A stretch of 64,000 nt of DNA from Thalassiosira profunda (GCA_036939355.1 JALLAP010000010.1:1-64000); one strand, 5' to 3'; shown: positions 31,903 through 43,037, numbered from the stretch's first letter. Program-made: numbers and translations. Notes: generated by a model not told the origin, from the sequence alone.

Positions 31903-33171
31903 TCAAGCTGTCGGAGACGCTACGCTGTTGAGGTTAACCTCCGTCATGCTGTCGGAAACCGACATCGCCAGTGAGCGCATCTCGGCTGGCGTTCGGGGCC
32001 GGCGGCCGGTACCTATCCGTAGCTGCAATGCAGATTGCTTTTCCATGCCAGTTTTCGTTGCCACTGCCACTTCTGGGGGATGAGGCATCGCATCGCTGCC
32101 GTTGCTCCCGTTTGTCGAAGCTTCGCTGCCTTCTCGTTGCCACACTGCAGAGTACAACAGCTCCGTCTCAACTGTCCTCTTGCCAGACGTGTCAACGGTG
32201 CTCCGTCGTTTCCCTCTGCCTCGCATCAGTGGACGCTCCAGCGTGCGTCCCAGGACATTGGTGTCCAACGAGGAATGACCCACATGACCACCCTTGCTGT
32301 CGTTGCGCGATGGCGCATCCTCCTCCTTCTCCTTTGGGCGTTTTGGGGGGGTCAGAACCTCCACGAGTTTGTTCAGTATCGACGCCGATTCCGACGAGCG
32401 GTCCTTGCAATTCGAGCGCTCCTTCGATGCGGTAAATCCCGAGGCCACGGCGGCGGTGGACGAATCCGACGGAATTGCAGACGCCCTCTCAACCTGCTTC
32501 GCCGTGCTCTTCGTGCTGTGCGTTGCATCATTTTCCGACTCTGAGAAGCTGCCCGTTCCCGATTCGAGATCCTCTTCGTCGAAGCCTATCAAATCGATCA
32601 GACTGCCCAAGCTGATGGCGGAATTGCTCGATCCTCGACGGACGCTGCCGTGCGCCTGGGGCTCCTCGGGGCGTATGCGAGGTACAGAGCGGCGGACCCC
32701 ATCTAATGCTCCCCTGACGACAGCCGCAGACGCCTTCCTCATGGAACGCATCTTTCGCCTGACGGGCTTCCAGCCGTGCTTGCTGACGAACAGCAGCAAC
32801 CGCAGCGCCGCGAAGGCGACGAGCCATCCCATCAATGAGGAGAGCATCTCCAGCCCCGACTTTTGGCGGTGCACCTCGACGACAAATTTCGTCCGGTCCT
32901 CCGGAGCGTCGGGAGAAGAGCGGCATCCGCTCTTCTGGCAGTGGTGGCCCGCCTCCCCGCCGTCACGAACGCTATAGTGCACATAATCGTCGTAGCCCAC
33001 GTCCTCACTATCCCCAGAGTAGGCGACGGTGAGGCCGAGCCGGCAGGCGAGCACGAGGGCCGGTAGGACGCGGCGTCGGAGAAACTTCGCGTGAGGTCCC
33101 TTTGCAAATGCGCCTGTGCTCGCCGGCCGGGGCCGCCGCCGCGACCGCGGGGGGAGGGCGCGGGGGCCCAT
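31903..33171 (-). CDS. Two-hydrophobic-segment membrane protein, unknown function
   Basis: Predicted 422-residue protein that I do not recognise. It opens with a basic region and a signal-peptide-like stretch (LPALVLACRLGLTVAYSG). Next come a short Cys-containing lumenal part and one membrane span (SLMGWLVAFAALRLLLFVSK). The long cytosolic tail is basic at first (KPVRRKMRSMRKASAAVVR) and then Ser/Thr-rich and polar, likely disordered. The start at 33171 is the ATG nearest the signal peptide; another in-frame ATG lies at 33285. It faces its neighbours as a divergent and a convergent partner. Confidence 0.6.
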   Translation of the reverse strand: MGPRALPPRSRRRPRPASTGAFAKGPHAKFLRRRVLPALVLACRLGLTVAYSGDSEDVGYDDYVHYSVRDGGEAGHHCQKSGCRSSPDAPEDRTKFVVEVHRQKSGLEMLSSLMGWLVAFAALRLLLFVSKHGWKPVRRKMRSMRKASAAVVRGALDGVRRSVPRIRPEEPQAHGSVRRGSSNSAISLGSLIDLIGFDEEDLESGTGSFSESENDATHSTKSTAKQVERASAIPSDSSTAAVASGFTASKERSNCKDRSSESASILNKLVEVLTPPKRPKEKEEDAPSRNDSKGGHVGHSSLDTNVLGRTLERPLMRGRGKRRSTVDTSGKRTVETELLYSAVWQREGSEASTNGSNGSDAMPHPPEVAVATKTGMEKQSALQLRIGTGRRPRTPAEMRSLAMSVSDSMTEVNLNSVASPTA

Positions 33172-33435
33172 GAGTCTGCCCGTGTGGGTCAAACGGTGAT
33201 TGCCGCCGCGCTGCCGTACCGAGGAACACGTTGCTGCGATCGCTTGTGCTTTGTTGCACTGAAATAATAAATGTCGTGGGGACATTCTCAAGTGCCAGTA
33301 TCTCCGGACTCCAACCCAAAGCAACAGGTCAAAGTCAAAGGTGCACCTCTTCCCTCTTCCCCGCCGACGACCCAGCCCTCATCGTGCTGCCGCCGGCATA
33401 CGCGGCTCGTCGGCAACGCTGGGCGGCGGGCGACC

Positions 33436-34870
33436 ATGCCCTCCGCCCCGCCCCCCTCTCCGCGGTTCGCCCTCTGGTGCACCTTCCTCCTCCTCTCCGT
33501 CGTCACGTTGGGCGCGCTGGTCGAGGCGGTGCGTGAACCGATATCATATGCAGGTTGGGTGGGAAGAAATGATGTGCCTTCGGTGTGGGTTATTTGCCGC
33601 ATTAAAAACCGGGGCGCCGGAAGACTCCTTGGCGAAGGGCCGCATCTCTCCTCGAGATTGCGCGCACATCCCGTAAATGCGTGCGGCTACATTCACAAAT
33701 GAGATTGGGGCCCGTTGGTTTTGCAATCGGCATGCATCGATCTCAAGAGAGGACGCTGCCTCGATATTGCAATCTGCTCTTCTTGGCAGTGCTCCTCTCC
33801 CGTCTTTTTATTCATGCATTGATTTGATGCTGAGAGTTCTCGCAACTGCATCACTTGCGATGCATTCACTGGGATGGACTTTTACGAAGACGGACATCGA
33901 TTGTCACTGATTGTGCATGCATGCAATTGTACTGCGTACTGCTGTTTTTGCTTCTAACGCTGCATGCATCGCATCAATGCAGCGTGCACATTCTGAAAGA
34001 CAATCGCCCGCCGCACAAACGAACCAAAACTACGCCGTCGCCTGCTGCACCATCCTTGTCCTCCTTTCCCTGATGGTGGTCGTCCTTCACAAAAGGCCGG
34101 CGCTCTCCACAGTCATACTCGGCACCAAAATCGAAGGCGTCATCGTACTGATTCTGCTCTCGCTGTGGTCCGCATTGGTGGCGGTTGTGAGCGACACCCG
34201 GCACGGACTCGCGACCGATTCCACCGGGAGCATTTCCAATGGCAATTTGTATTACTTCTCGTGGGCCGGACTGGCCACGGGAGTGGCGCTGGCGATCGGC
34301 TACGTCCGATCGGTGTGGGGAATCGACGCGTCGGAAGAATTGCAACATCGAAAGCGATTGAAGCATTGGGCGTGGCTGGCGTTCGTCGGATTGGTCCAGA
34401 TGGGCAGCAGCGCCAGATTATTCGACAACCACTGCGGTCGGGCCAGCGAGGGGCTAGGAGAGGCAGAGATGGGAACGATCAAATTTTGCAGGGGGTGCCA
34501 ACTCGGAATAGCACTGGGGATCGTGAGCGCGGTATTGTCAGTTGCATTGATCGGGCTCAAGATGGGCATTGCCAGCAGTGGAAAAGTCGCATGGCTATTT
34601 ACCGCCGAAATGATAACGAGTTGCTTCGTTGCGGTGTGTCAGGCGATCGGAGTCGCCCTCTTGACGAGCCTGGATGGTCCCGGAGCGTGCATAAACAATT
34701 TATTCTACTCATCGTGGGGATCCTTGGTGGTAGCAGTGCTCTTGGCGGCGAGCTGCGCCGAAGATTGGAGTGCAGCCAGCGTGGAGGTGAAAGCTTCCAA
34801 TGGAGGGAGATATGGCGGTGTGGATGAAGAGTCGGAACGATTGCAATCAAGAAGTGGCGGCTTTTCTTGA
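33436..34870 (+). CDS. Eight-pass membrane protein with two related halves
   Basis: Two exons, 33436-33528 and 33983-34870, encode 326 residues. The intron (454 nt) has a GTGCGT donor, a CTAAC branch-like site and an ATGCAG acceptor. Eight hydrophobic segments can be counted, starting with FALWCTFLLLSVVTLGALV in exon 1. Two loops carry the same motif, NLYYFSWAG before the end of the first half and NLFYSSWGS near the end of the second, which suggests a duplicated four-span unit. A short charged tail follows. No transport or enzyme motif is visible. It may belong to a stramenopile-specific membrane family. Confidence 0.65.
33529..33982 (+). other. Long intron of the eight-pass membrane protein gene
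   Basis: At 454 nt this is the longest intron I place. It contains several TGCATGCA palindromes and two TTGCAAT motifs (33731, 33766). No RNA gene can be recognised inside it. Confidence 0.6.
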
Positions 34871-34967
34871 GCATGCGTTGATTCATAATATCTCGTCTAT
34901 CATATGCATAATGGGAAACGAATTGCAGCTGTATCGTTTGAATGTTTCACATTTTGTGCAACTAACT

Positions 34968-35306
34968 TCAATGGACAACACGAAACCTCTCGAACCGCCG
35001 GCTATTGGCAATCGCCTCCTCCGAAAATGTGCACCCCTCTATTCGAGAATGGGGCGAGCCGACATTGCAAAGCCAATACCTGAAAGCCTCCGATGCCCAC
35101 CGCCCGCCGGTCCCTTCCGTCAAACTCGGAGATGATGTTCCACCCTCTTCCAACGCGTATTCGTATTCGCCCTCGACCGTCTCCCGCGGCGTGTTGCGGC
35201 ACCATCCCGCCAGTCCCAACTCCTCGGCCTTCTTTTTTGTGTATTTCCGGAAGAATACTCCTTGCACTCTCCCAGAGACTTCGAATTTGACGGAGGCGTA
35301 CTTCAT
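34968..35306 (-). CDS. Acylphosphatase
   Basis: Predicted 112-residue protein of the acylphosphatase family, small enzymes that hydrolyse carboxyl-phosphate bonds. The signature is complete: VSGRVQGVFFRKYTKKKAEE carries the catalytic Arg, and GLAGWCRNTPRETVEGE carries the catalytic Asn. The closing strand region reads CNVGSPHSRIEGCTF, which also fits. There is an insertion of about 15 residues between the VEGE motif and the last third compared with a typical 90-100 residue enzyme. It has no targeting signal. It ends about 100 nt from the stop of the convergent membrane protein gene. Confidence 0.9.
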   Translation of the reverse strand: MKYASVKFEVSGRVQGVFFRKYTKKKAEELGLAGWCRNTPRETVEGEYEYALEEGGTSSPSLTEGTGGRWASEAFRYWLCNVGSPHSRIEGCTFSEEAIANSRRFERFRVVH

Positions 35307-35867
35307 GCCACGATGGCTGAAACGGATAAGATGCGACGAACGTCCTGTATGGTAGGCGCCTGCGCCACTGCTGAGGCGATACCGAATTTATAATAGTACT
35401 CGGCCTCCCTCGTATGCGAATCGCCTGCCCCAGCTGAGGTGAGCTAGCTCTCTAGGAGCGGGTGGTAGGCGCAGGGAGCAGCCTAGAGGGGGCGTGGGCG
35501 GAGGCGGAGGAGGACGCGTGTCGTCAGAGTAAGTACCATACGATGTACAATACGAGTAGGACATAAAGAAACTTGATTTCAACGTGAACTTTTCGTGCCA
35601 AGGATGGTGCGGCGCGCGGTGAAATCTCTCCTCCTTCTCGACGGACGACGGACGCGTGGACAAACGAACCAAGAGCTCCTCTCTTTGTGTCATCCAAGCC
35701 TTGATGGGATTTGGGGGCACTGGGAGGAAGCTGTATTGTATTTCCTTTGGATGTTGTGATCTTGCATGTTGCTGCGAGATCAACTCTGGTGATAGTAGTT
35801 GCTTAGTTGGTGACGCACGAAGGACGCCCGGTGCACGAGCTAAGCGCACAGGGAGGAGGACGCAACC
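35307..35867. promoter_or_regulatory. Divergent promoter region between acylphosphatase and LRR gene
   Basis: A 561-nt spacer with a possible TATA-like TTTATAATAG near 35387 and a GGCGGAGG-rich patch near 35500. An open frame on the minus strand (to about 35897) has no family features and biased composition, so I do not call it a gene. Confidence 0.4.
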
Positions 35868-37437
35868 ATGCCGTTCGTGACGAAGAATCCGCGGCACTAC
35901 TTCCCGGCCCTAGCCGAGGACTCAACCGACGCGTTGCACGTCGGCCTCTTCCTCTCCGGGAGTTTCACCCAGCAACGGCACGACGACCTGGCGGCATTGG
36001 GGGCGGCGATACGTCAATCTCGAAGGCCGATACGCTGCTTGTGGCTGCGCTTCAAGGGCGCCACCGACAACAGCCTCCTCGATGCCGTCCGCGCTTTCGG
36101 AACCGCGCTGGAGGGGGCGACGAACGTGCAGTCGATCGTCTTCGAGGGACGCGTCGCCACGGCGCACGTGGCGGGCCTCGCCGGCTTCTTCGGGAGCAGC
36201 CAGCTGCGGGGCGTGCAGTTCCGACGCACGGACGTGGACGTCTCCACCTTCACGACTCTGCGGCCGTTCTTCCTGAATGCTGCTAGTCTCAGAGTTCTCG
36301 ACCTGTCGTCGAACCCCGGGGTGGACGACGCGTGCCTCGGCGAGACGTTGGATGCGCTTTTGGAGGGCGGGACGAGGCTGGAAACTCTGAATGTCGGGGA
36401 GACCAACCTTGACGCCGTCGTGGAGGAGCGGAGCGGGATAACGAGCGCGGGTGTGGCGTCGATTGCGAGCTTCGTCTCCAACAGTGAGTTGTCGAGATGT
36501 TATCATGTGAATGCACTTTTCTAGTTATGCCGTCGCCTCACCCAAAATGCACCCTCGTCTTCGACACTTCTTGCCAGCCTCCACCCTCACCAGCGTCACC
36601 CTCCGCCTCCAAAACCTCGACGACGTCGGCCTCGGCGAGCTCGCCCTCCCTCTCCGACGCAAATCCTGCACCATCCGTCGCCTCGATCTCTCCGGCGCCT
36701 TCGGCAACGGCGGCGTCGGGGTCTTCGCCGAAGCCCTCAAGACCAACGCCTCGGTGCGCACGATCACGCTGGGGTGCTACAAGAGTTTGACGGACGTGGG
36801 CGGCAAGGCGTTGCTGGGTGTGGTGGATCCGTTCTCGCTCGATCCTGCTTCGAGCGAATCGAGCAGCCAACCACAAAGCAGTGAAAGCGGCAAGAAGCGA
36901 GAGTGGGCGGAAATCCAGCGGAGCAACCACACCCTCCAGAGCGTCTACCTCCTCGACCGGCCCTCGATGACCGTCACTGCATCCATCGTCGACCGGCTCA
37001 GATCCATCTCGACGGTGGACCCGCATCCCACCCTCCAGGCCAAATGCTGGCGCCACATATCGTCCAACCTGGACGACATATCGCACGTTGGACTGGAGTC
37101 GAAGCACATGCCTGAGGCCCTCGCCTTCGTTCGCAAGAACGGAGGCTTGGATGCGTTGTTTCGGATGGTCCGGAGTTCTCACACCCCAGAATTGTGTGGC
37201 AACCCTTCACCGGAGAAGGCCCGGCTGTCGTTCCAGTTGAACAAAATGGAGGAGGAGAATCGATCGCTGAAGGAAATGTTGGCACAGGAGCGGGAACGGG
37301 GCGAAGACCTCATCGAGGAGAAAAACTACTTGCAGCAGCTGCTGGCGAGGAAGGAGGACGCGAAGAAGTGCTGTCTGCAGCCGGTAGTTAAGCTTTGGGA
37401 GATGTGGCAGCTCCTCGTGGAGGCCCTGGCTTGCTAA
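35868..37437 (+). CDS. Leucine-rich-repeat protein with C-terminal coiled coil
   Basis: Two exons, 35868-36483 and 36578-37437, encode 491 residues. The first 300 residues show repeated LRR-like units such as LRVLDLSSNPGVDDACLGE, LETLNVGETNLD and IRRLDLSGAFGNGGVGVFAE, close to the RNase-inhibitor type. A less regular central part follows. The end is a probable coiled coil (MEEENRSLKEMLAQERERGE, then LQQLLARKE). There is no signal peptide or membrane span, so it is likely cytosolic or nuclear. LRR proteins bind other proteins; the partner is unknown. Large LRR families are common in diatoms. Confidence 0.75.
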
Positions 37438-37526
37438 GGTTATATATTATATGTTTATGCGGCTCTAGAGTATTTACAGCGATCTGTACAAGAGGGCCTC
37501 TTTGAAAGGGTCGCATGCCCTGCGTT

Positions 37527-38795
37527 TTAATCGAGGCACAACGTATCCCCAAGGCTGAATTCCGCAAACTCCAAATCCAACCCGCCGTAGTGCACTTGGC
37601 GTTCCATGCCGTCCTCGGAGAACACTCGTATCTTTTGTAATGAAGGAAACGTTTGCAGTGCTATTGTGCACAGATTCTCTGCTTCCTCGTCATCCAGGGC
37701 GTCGTCAAATGCAACGTTCAACGTCTGGAGGGCCGTCAGCCCCGGCAGCGACCTGATGTCATTTGCATCTTCCAGCACGTAAAACAGCGAAAGGCTCTCC
37801 AATTCGTTGAGGGCGTTCAGTTGCTGTATTCTCTCCTCATCGAAGGTATCTGTGTCATCGCACGAGCCTAGCACATAGTGGAGCGATTTAAGGTGCGTCA
37901 TCCGCGCTAGGGCCGCGAGGCACTCGTCTCCGGCAGATTCCTGACAGTGCTTCATGACAAAATGTTGGAGGGAGCCATGGGCTCCAAACGGGCCGAGGCC
38001 GACTCCGGCTAGACCATCGAAGCCCTCGAGATGGACCTGCTTAAGGTTGGTCAGGCTCGCGAGGCCCGTCATTTCCTTCTCGTTCACGTCCTGATCGGGA
38101 GAACTGAAGTAGTTACCGTGGCAGAGGTGCAATGTTTCGACGGACGTGAGGCGTCCCAGGAACCCGATGCCCTCGCTGAGGTCGAAACCCACCAATCTCA
38201 AGTGCTTGATGCGGTACAAACCGGTGAGGAAAGAGAGCCGAGATCCGTGGACGACGCTGATGAACTCGATATCCAGCGAGGTGAGAGAGTGCATGTGCAT
38301 GCCGACCTGAGAAAGGATGGCCTCCAGGTCGCCCACCGCCTCGCGTTCGTCGCTCTGGTCGACGAGCGTGAGAGATGATACGTTCGGTGCACGTGCCAGC
38401 AGTTCGACGATCCGTCGATGGCGGCGGCAATCATGGACGACGATCTCCTGGACAGAGTCCAGATATCCATTGTCGACAAGATACGCCACCCGCGCCGGGC
38501 TCAGCTTGGCCTGGGCGTCGTTCACGACGAGCCGCCGTCGGTTCTCGAGCCACCGCCGGACGAAGTCCTCGGGAAATTGCAACTCGTTCTCCCCGAAGAA
38601 GCCGGCGCGGTCCATCCGCAGCGGGAGGTGACTGGTGAGCCTGGGGTCCGAGAGGCACATGGATTTGCCGCCAGCGAGGCGGAGCGATTTGAAGTCGTCG
38701 ACATTGAGATACTGGATGACGTCCAGCACTTGGTCGTTCGCGAGCGTCGAGAGCGGCGAGCGCCTCGTGGCGGAGCAGTGGTCTACGTCCATCAT
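37527..38795 (-). CDS. LRR protein with F-box-like N-terminus
   Basis: Predicted 422-residue single-exon protein. Residues about 15-45 (LANDQVLDVIQYLNVDDFKS) resemble the start of an F-box, but the match is too weak to be sure. The remainder is made of LRR-like segments: VSSLTLVDQSD, IKHLRLVGFDLSEGIGFLG, VETLHLCHGN, LKQVHLEGFDG and LQTLNVAFDDALDDEE. If the F-box is real, it would be a substrate receptor of an SCF ubiquitin ligase. It is not an obvious copy of the LRR gene next to it, because the repeats differ in length and sequence. The ATG at 38795 lies just after an ATTGCAAT motif. Confidence 0.65.
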   Translation of the reverse strand: MMDVDHCSATRRSPLSTLANDQVLDVIQYLNVDDFKSLRLAGGKSMCLSDPRLTSHLPLRMDRAGFFGENELQFPEDFVRRWLENRRRLVVNDAQAKLSPARVAYLVDNGYLDSVQEIVVHDCRRHRRIVELLARAPNVSSLTLVDQSDEREAVGDLEAILSQVGMHMHSLTSLDIEFISVVHGSRLSFLTGLYRIKHLRLVGFDLSEGIGFLGRLTSVETLHLCHGNYFSSPDQDVNEKEMTGLASLTNLKQVHLEGFDGLAGVGLGPFGAHGSLQHFVMKHCQESAGDECLAALARMTHLKSLHYVLGSCDDTDTFDEERIQQLNALNELESLSLFYVLEDANDIRSLPGLTALQTLNVAFDDALDDEEAENLCTIALQTFPSLQKIRVFSEDGMERQVHYGGLDLEFAEFSLGDTLCLD

Positions 38796-39209
38796 TGCAA
38801 TTGGTATCGAGCGAGCATGAAATTATGTGATGCATGCACCGCCGCCATCATCAACAGCTTTGTTGCCTCGGCGGCGGGTGCTCGTGCTTGCGATCTTTGA
38901 TCTTGCAAGGCGGTGAATGAACTGTGTTTGATTTCCGCCTGCACCTTCGCATCTGCGAATGTGATGCCCAATATACGGCGGAACTAGTATTTATTTTTCC
39001 CGCCCCTTTCAGGATTTCTCTTGCCCGTTCTTTCTTGTGCGGTACCACGTACGATTCAAGGTAAGAAGTACCACCAACTCGAACAACAAAGAATCCTTTT
39101 TTGCAGCACGCACATGCACCCAATCGATGCAGGCGCCGCCTCGTCAGCCGCTGCTAAAGCGATGCAGTAAACAAAGACGAGGTCCATAGGCAGCTCTCGG
39201 AAGAGGACG
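38796..39209. promoter_or_regulatory. Divergent promoter region
   Basis: A 414-nt spacer between the LRR gene (-) and the membrane RING gene (+). It contains ATTGCAATTGG directly upstream of the LRR start and GGTACCACGTACG near 39040, which includes an ACGT core typical of bZIP sites. No gene is seen. Confidence 0.4.
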
Positions 39210-40557
39210 ATGTGGCGGCGGCGGCGTGCGGTGCTGTTGGGCGCCATCTGCGCGGGCCCCGGCCTGGCGGCATCACGATCATGGACGTGCTCCTTGAGCT
39301 ACTCCCCCGTGCAGAATGTTGAGCTCTCCGGTCCACAGCAGGAGTTGCTGCGCGAAAAGGACGGCGGGGGTGGGCGCCATTTGCGGGCGCGGGCTCTGGC
39401 AAATTATGATGCCATAGGGCTGCCCAGAGGCTACGTCGAACGCCACTTGAGGGCCGACACAATTTATGATGGCGTCAACAGTACAGCAGGCGAGGACCCT
39501 GCAGCGGTGTATCAAGAAGGTCGCATCTGCACCTGTGCTACGGGCCTGGCGAGCGGCAATCGCGAGTATTACTGCCCGACTCCTACCGACCATTGCTCGG
39601 TATGGAGGCCGTGGCACTCGGCGACCCATCGCGTGACGTGCTACCAGGAGACAACCTGGACAGTGGGATTTGCTCGGAACGTGTGGTATTATCTCTGCTT
39701 TGCACTCTTGGTGCTGGCAATCTATCCCTGCTTCGCGGGGCCCGGTCGGGTGAGAATGTCAATGTTTGTGCACTGACTTTTCTATTTTGCCATGCATATC
39801 ATATCTAATTGTGATATTCTGCTTTTCCTTTGCAGCATGCGATAAGATTTATAATCGCCAAGTGCGTCCCTCGGATGAATACGTGGATCACAGAGCAGCT
39901 ACTTGAGGCAGAAATCGAGGCACGCAGTATGGTCCGAGAAGAGTACGAGTATGCAGCTCGGTTGCAACGGCAGACGGAGGGTTGGTTGTCAGGCTACTCG
40001 CTCAAAACAAAGCGGTATGATTCACGCGTCGAAGATGAGATGGCCCGAAGCGGTCACGACTGTCAACTGCATCATGATGAAGATCACGATGAATGCAAAG
40101 AAAGTGAAGAAAGCATGTGCACAATTTGCCTTTTGTCAGTGGAAGACGGCGAGCGAATCGCGGACCTGAGCTGCGGACATCTGTATCACGCAGATTGTTT
40201 AGCGGAGTGGATATTGAAGAAGGTACGCAGCAATCTCCTTATTTCTTTGCGTTCCTTCACTGTGATTAGGCAACTCTCGTCTCACCTCTTCACTGTTTGC
40301 AGAACTCGTGCCCGCTCTGCCAGAATCCAGAAATAGCGAAGGAGATCCGCACCTATGAAACGACGGATGATTCTAGGGCGGATCAAAATAGGGAAGATGC
40401 GGGGTCACGAAGCATAGTATCTCGGTGGGGACACCATTTCAGAGAGCGGTGCGTGGATATAGCGACGGGAAGACACCAGTGGGTACTAGCTCAACGGCAC
40501 CAAGCCCGCCGCATCCGCATGGCTCGTCAGGTAGAAGAGATTGAGCGATCAGAGTGA
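39210..40557 (+). CDS. Membrane RING-H2 E3 ubiquitin ligase
   Basis: Three exons, 39210-39749, 39836-40222 and 40303-40557, encode 393 residues; both introns are phase 0. A signal peptide starts the protein. A lumenal Cys-rich region follows (GRICTCATG, then YYCPTPTDHCSVW) and then a membrane span (VWYYLCFALLVLAIYPCF). The cytosolic part has a charged helix (ITEQLLEAEIEARSMVREE) and a C3H2C3 RING-H2 finger: CTICLLSVEDGE, CGHLYHADCLAEWI, then SCPLCQ. The last intron splits the finger before its final cysteine pair. The layout fits an E3 ligase of the secretory or endosomal membranes. Confidence 0.85.
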
Positions 40558-40869
40558 ACTGATACTATCTAGCCTTGTGTTGGAATCTCCAAATGGGTTG
40601 AGTACGATCGATAGATCTCTCAGGAATAATCGCAGGTCTCACCTTTACCATTCACCTTAGGGGGATTGCCTTTCTCCTCACCGGCTCCTCTCCTCTAGAA
40701 TGAACGTAGGAATCAGTATAGTACTTCATTGACACCTCCCCTGCCTCCTACCTAGTGTTGTACAATAAGTACAAACTACCTCCTCGAAGAGCACCTGTCC
40801 CTCGCCTCCCCCCTCGCCACGAAGCCATCACCCCAGGGGCAACAGGGGCAACGAAGGCGTTGCAAAACG
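40558..40869. other. Intergenic region between RING ligase and RlmH gene
   Basis: A 312-nt spacer between two genes on the same strand. It should hold the end of the first transcript and the promoter of the second. I see no further feature. Confidence 0.4.
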
Positions 40870-41516
40870 ATGCTGTTATTGCTTCTGGCTGCTTTGGTCG
40901 GGTGCCAATGTAGCGCATTTCTTCAGCCGCAGCCGCTGACATCACGCATCAGAAGTAGATACAGCTGTCGACGATGCACCATCACCATCACAATGGGCAT
41001 GGAAGTAAAGATACGAATGGTGGGGAGAAAAGGCGGGGGCGAGAAATGGCTCGACGCTGCCTATTCCACGTACGAGACTCGTCTGCGATCGTCCAATCTT
41101 AGCGTAACCACGCAGTATCACAAAAATGATGTTGAGCTAATCAAAGGTGCGTGAGCATAGATTGTTGCTGCAATGCGACATCGAATGCAGAGCTGCTTCT
41201 GGTCTGATACTGCACACACACAGGAACCGAGGCTGACGAGAGCAAGAACCACAAAGTGGTATTGCTAGATCCGATGGGGAAGATGTTTACTAGCGAGGCG
41301 TTTTCAGACAACGTGTACAACTGGCTGGAGGAGGGAGGGTCCCGTCTGACGTTTGTGATTGGAGGAGCGGAAGGGCTTCCGGAGGACCTCAAACGGGGAA
41401 GGTCAAAGATCAGTTTGGGAATGATGACATTCACGCACCAATTTGCAAGAGTGATGCTGATAGAGCAGATCTATCGGGCAAGCGAAATACGCAAGGGATC
41501 GGGCTATCACAAGTAG
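40870..41516 (+). CDS. rlmH: Plastid RlmH-type rRNA pseudouridine methyltransferase
   Basis: Two exons, 40870-41146 and 41224-41516, encode 189 residues. RlmH is a SPOUT enzyme that methylates a pseudouridine in helix 69 of the large ribosomal RNA, using S-adenosylmethionine. The trefoil-knot motifs are clear: VVLLDPMGKMFTSEAF, then LTFVIGGAEGLPED, then ISLGMMTFTHQFARVMLIEQ and YRASEIRKGSGYHK at the C-terminus. In front of the enzyme lies a signal peptide ending CSAFLQPQ, the diatom plastid motif. The target should therefore be the plastid ribosome. Apart from the targeting sequence, length agrees with bacterial RlmH (about 155 residues). Confidence 0.93.
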
Positions 41517-41571
41517 TATACAAGAGGATCTTTACAATGCAATTCACACCACTTCCTCTGCACGGATGGGG

Positions 41572-42651
41572 TCAACTCAGGGTTGGCACACTCTGACCAG
41601 TGCTATCATCGTCGCGCAATCTCACCGTCAGTGATCGCCAATAATCGACGGAGAGCCATCCAGGAACATTCAAGTCCAGAGTCCTGAAAACAGAAGCGAT
41701 TCTCCACTCCGCGCGATCCCGTTCTCTGAACTTCCGGTAGCTCGGCCGGAAATACACACACGCATTTGCAACCCCTTGCAACGGATACGTGACCGAGATG
41801 AAGTATGCGAGCGCCGGCGACTCAACAGACGACATTGTCTCCATGCCATGCATTATCCTCCTCCACTGCCAGACATACCAAGGCCCCCAGCAGAAAAAGA
41901 AAGCTGCAATGTACCAAATGCCCTGCCAGACGACCTTCATCGTCAAGTCGTTGGAGGGTTCGCTGAGGATGTTGGTATCGGCCATTCGTTTCTCCGACTT
42001 CATGACGTGCCACACGAGGACAAAGACCGATACCACGATGACCAGATTCGCCAGGCAAATGCAGGTGAACCGAGCAATCTTCAACTCTCTCGCACTTTCC
42101 CCACGCTCGCATTCGGAGTCGTAGTTGTCCGATAGGCAGCCCAGCGGATGCTCTGCTATGCCGCATACGTGAAAGTCTGTGTAATTGTACGCTTTGTCGA
42201 ACAGCGGTTTGCACGCCAGCAAGAAGCAAAGGATTGGTGGCAGCCCCAGTATCATCCAACGGCTTCGTTTGGACCGCGCTTCATCTTTCGTCCCCGTCTT
42301 GGCGATGATGCAGTAGGTAAGGGCCAGTATTGCGTTCAGGAGAACCGACAGGCCATACATAAACGAGTCCACGAATCCTTGCAAAGTGCAACTCGCCGTA
42401 TTCCCCGCGGCCTGATAGGCGCCCGAATCTCTCGGGACCATCCACGTGCTCATGAACGGCGAGAAGAAGGAGGCCCAGAACAGACTGAGGCTCAGCTCGA
42501 ACACGAGCTTGTGCGTCAGCCGTATTCTCTCTCCTCTGTGGTAACGTATGATGACATTTCGCATGATGAAGGCGCATGCGGTCACGGACAAGAGGCCGCC
42601 CAGTTTCATCAGCAGGATTGCCGACTTTTGATGCTTCGGATAGTCGTCCAT
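41572..42651 (-). CDS. Seven-pass G-protein-coupled-receptor-like protein
   Basis: Predicted 359-residue single-exon protein with seven hydrophobic segments, an extracellular N-terminus without signal peptide, and a charged C-terminal tail. Cysteines at the third span (ASCTLQGF) and in the following outer loop (YTDFHVCGIAEHPLGC) could form the disulphide common in receptors. The last span ends YPLQGVANACVYFRPSY, similar to the position of the NPxxY motif and close to cAMP-receptor-like proteins of protists. The ligand and coupled G protein are unknown. Confidence 0.7.
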   Translation of the reverse strand: MDDYPKHQKSAILLMKLGGLLSVTACAFIMRNVIIRYHRGERIRLTHKLVFELSLSLFWASFFSPFMSTWMVPRDSGAYQAAGNTASCTLQGFVDSFMYGLSVLLNAILALTYCIIAKTGTKDEARSKRSRWMILGLPPILCFLLACKPLFDKAYNYTDFHVCGIAEHPLGCLSDNYDSECERGESARELKIARFTCICLANLVIVVSVFVLVWHVMKSEKRMADTNILSEPSNDLTMKVVWQGIWYIAAFFFCWGPWYVWQWRRIMHGMETMSSVESPALAYFISVTYPLQGVANACVYFRPSYRKFRERDRAEWRIASVFRTLDLNVPGWLSVDYWRSLTVRLRDDDSTGQSVPTLS

Positions 42652-43037
42652 GTTGCTGTTTGCAATTTCTCTGCGTATGACAGGTGCTCGCTCATACGTC
42701 GAGATTGCTATCTGGTATCAGCTCCCACTCCACAATACACGAGAAGATGGAGCACAAGCCCACCGGCGAGTAGCTGGCGTGCCATTGAAGCCTCGGCCAG
42801 CAGCTTGGGCGCGTCGGGTCGGTGCAGGCGTGGTCGGTGCAGGTTGGGTCGGTGCAGCGGGAAGCAAGGTGCAACTGTCAACCCGCAATCACGTGAAGGA
42901 CAGTGTGACGCGATCTTTCATCACGTGATATTTGATGCCTGAACGCGCCCGCGGGCAACCGTGCAAGCTGCAATCCGCCCAATCAACTGCCCTGCCGCCA
43001 TTGCTCCTCATAATTCATAACCCGCAGGCTCTTCACC
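42652..43037. promoter_or_regulatory. Divergent promoter region
   Basis: A 386-nt spacer between the receptor-like gene (-) and the tandem SET gene (+). It includes two near copies of GTCGGTGCAGG (about 42818-42860), a short local repeat. No coding signal is convincing. Confidence 0.4.

Noticed and set aside
35388..35897. Possible minus-strand gene between acylphosphatase and the LRR gene
   Set aside because: It overlaps the start of the LRR gene, has biased composition and shows no conserved motif.
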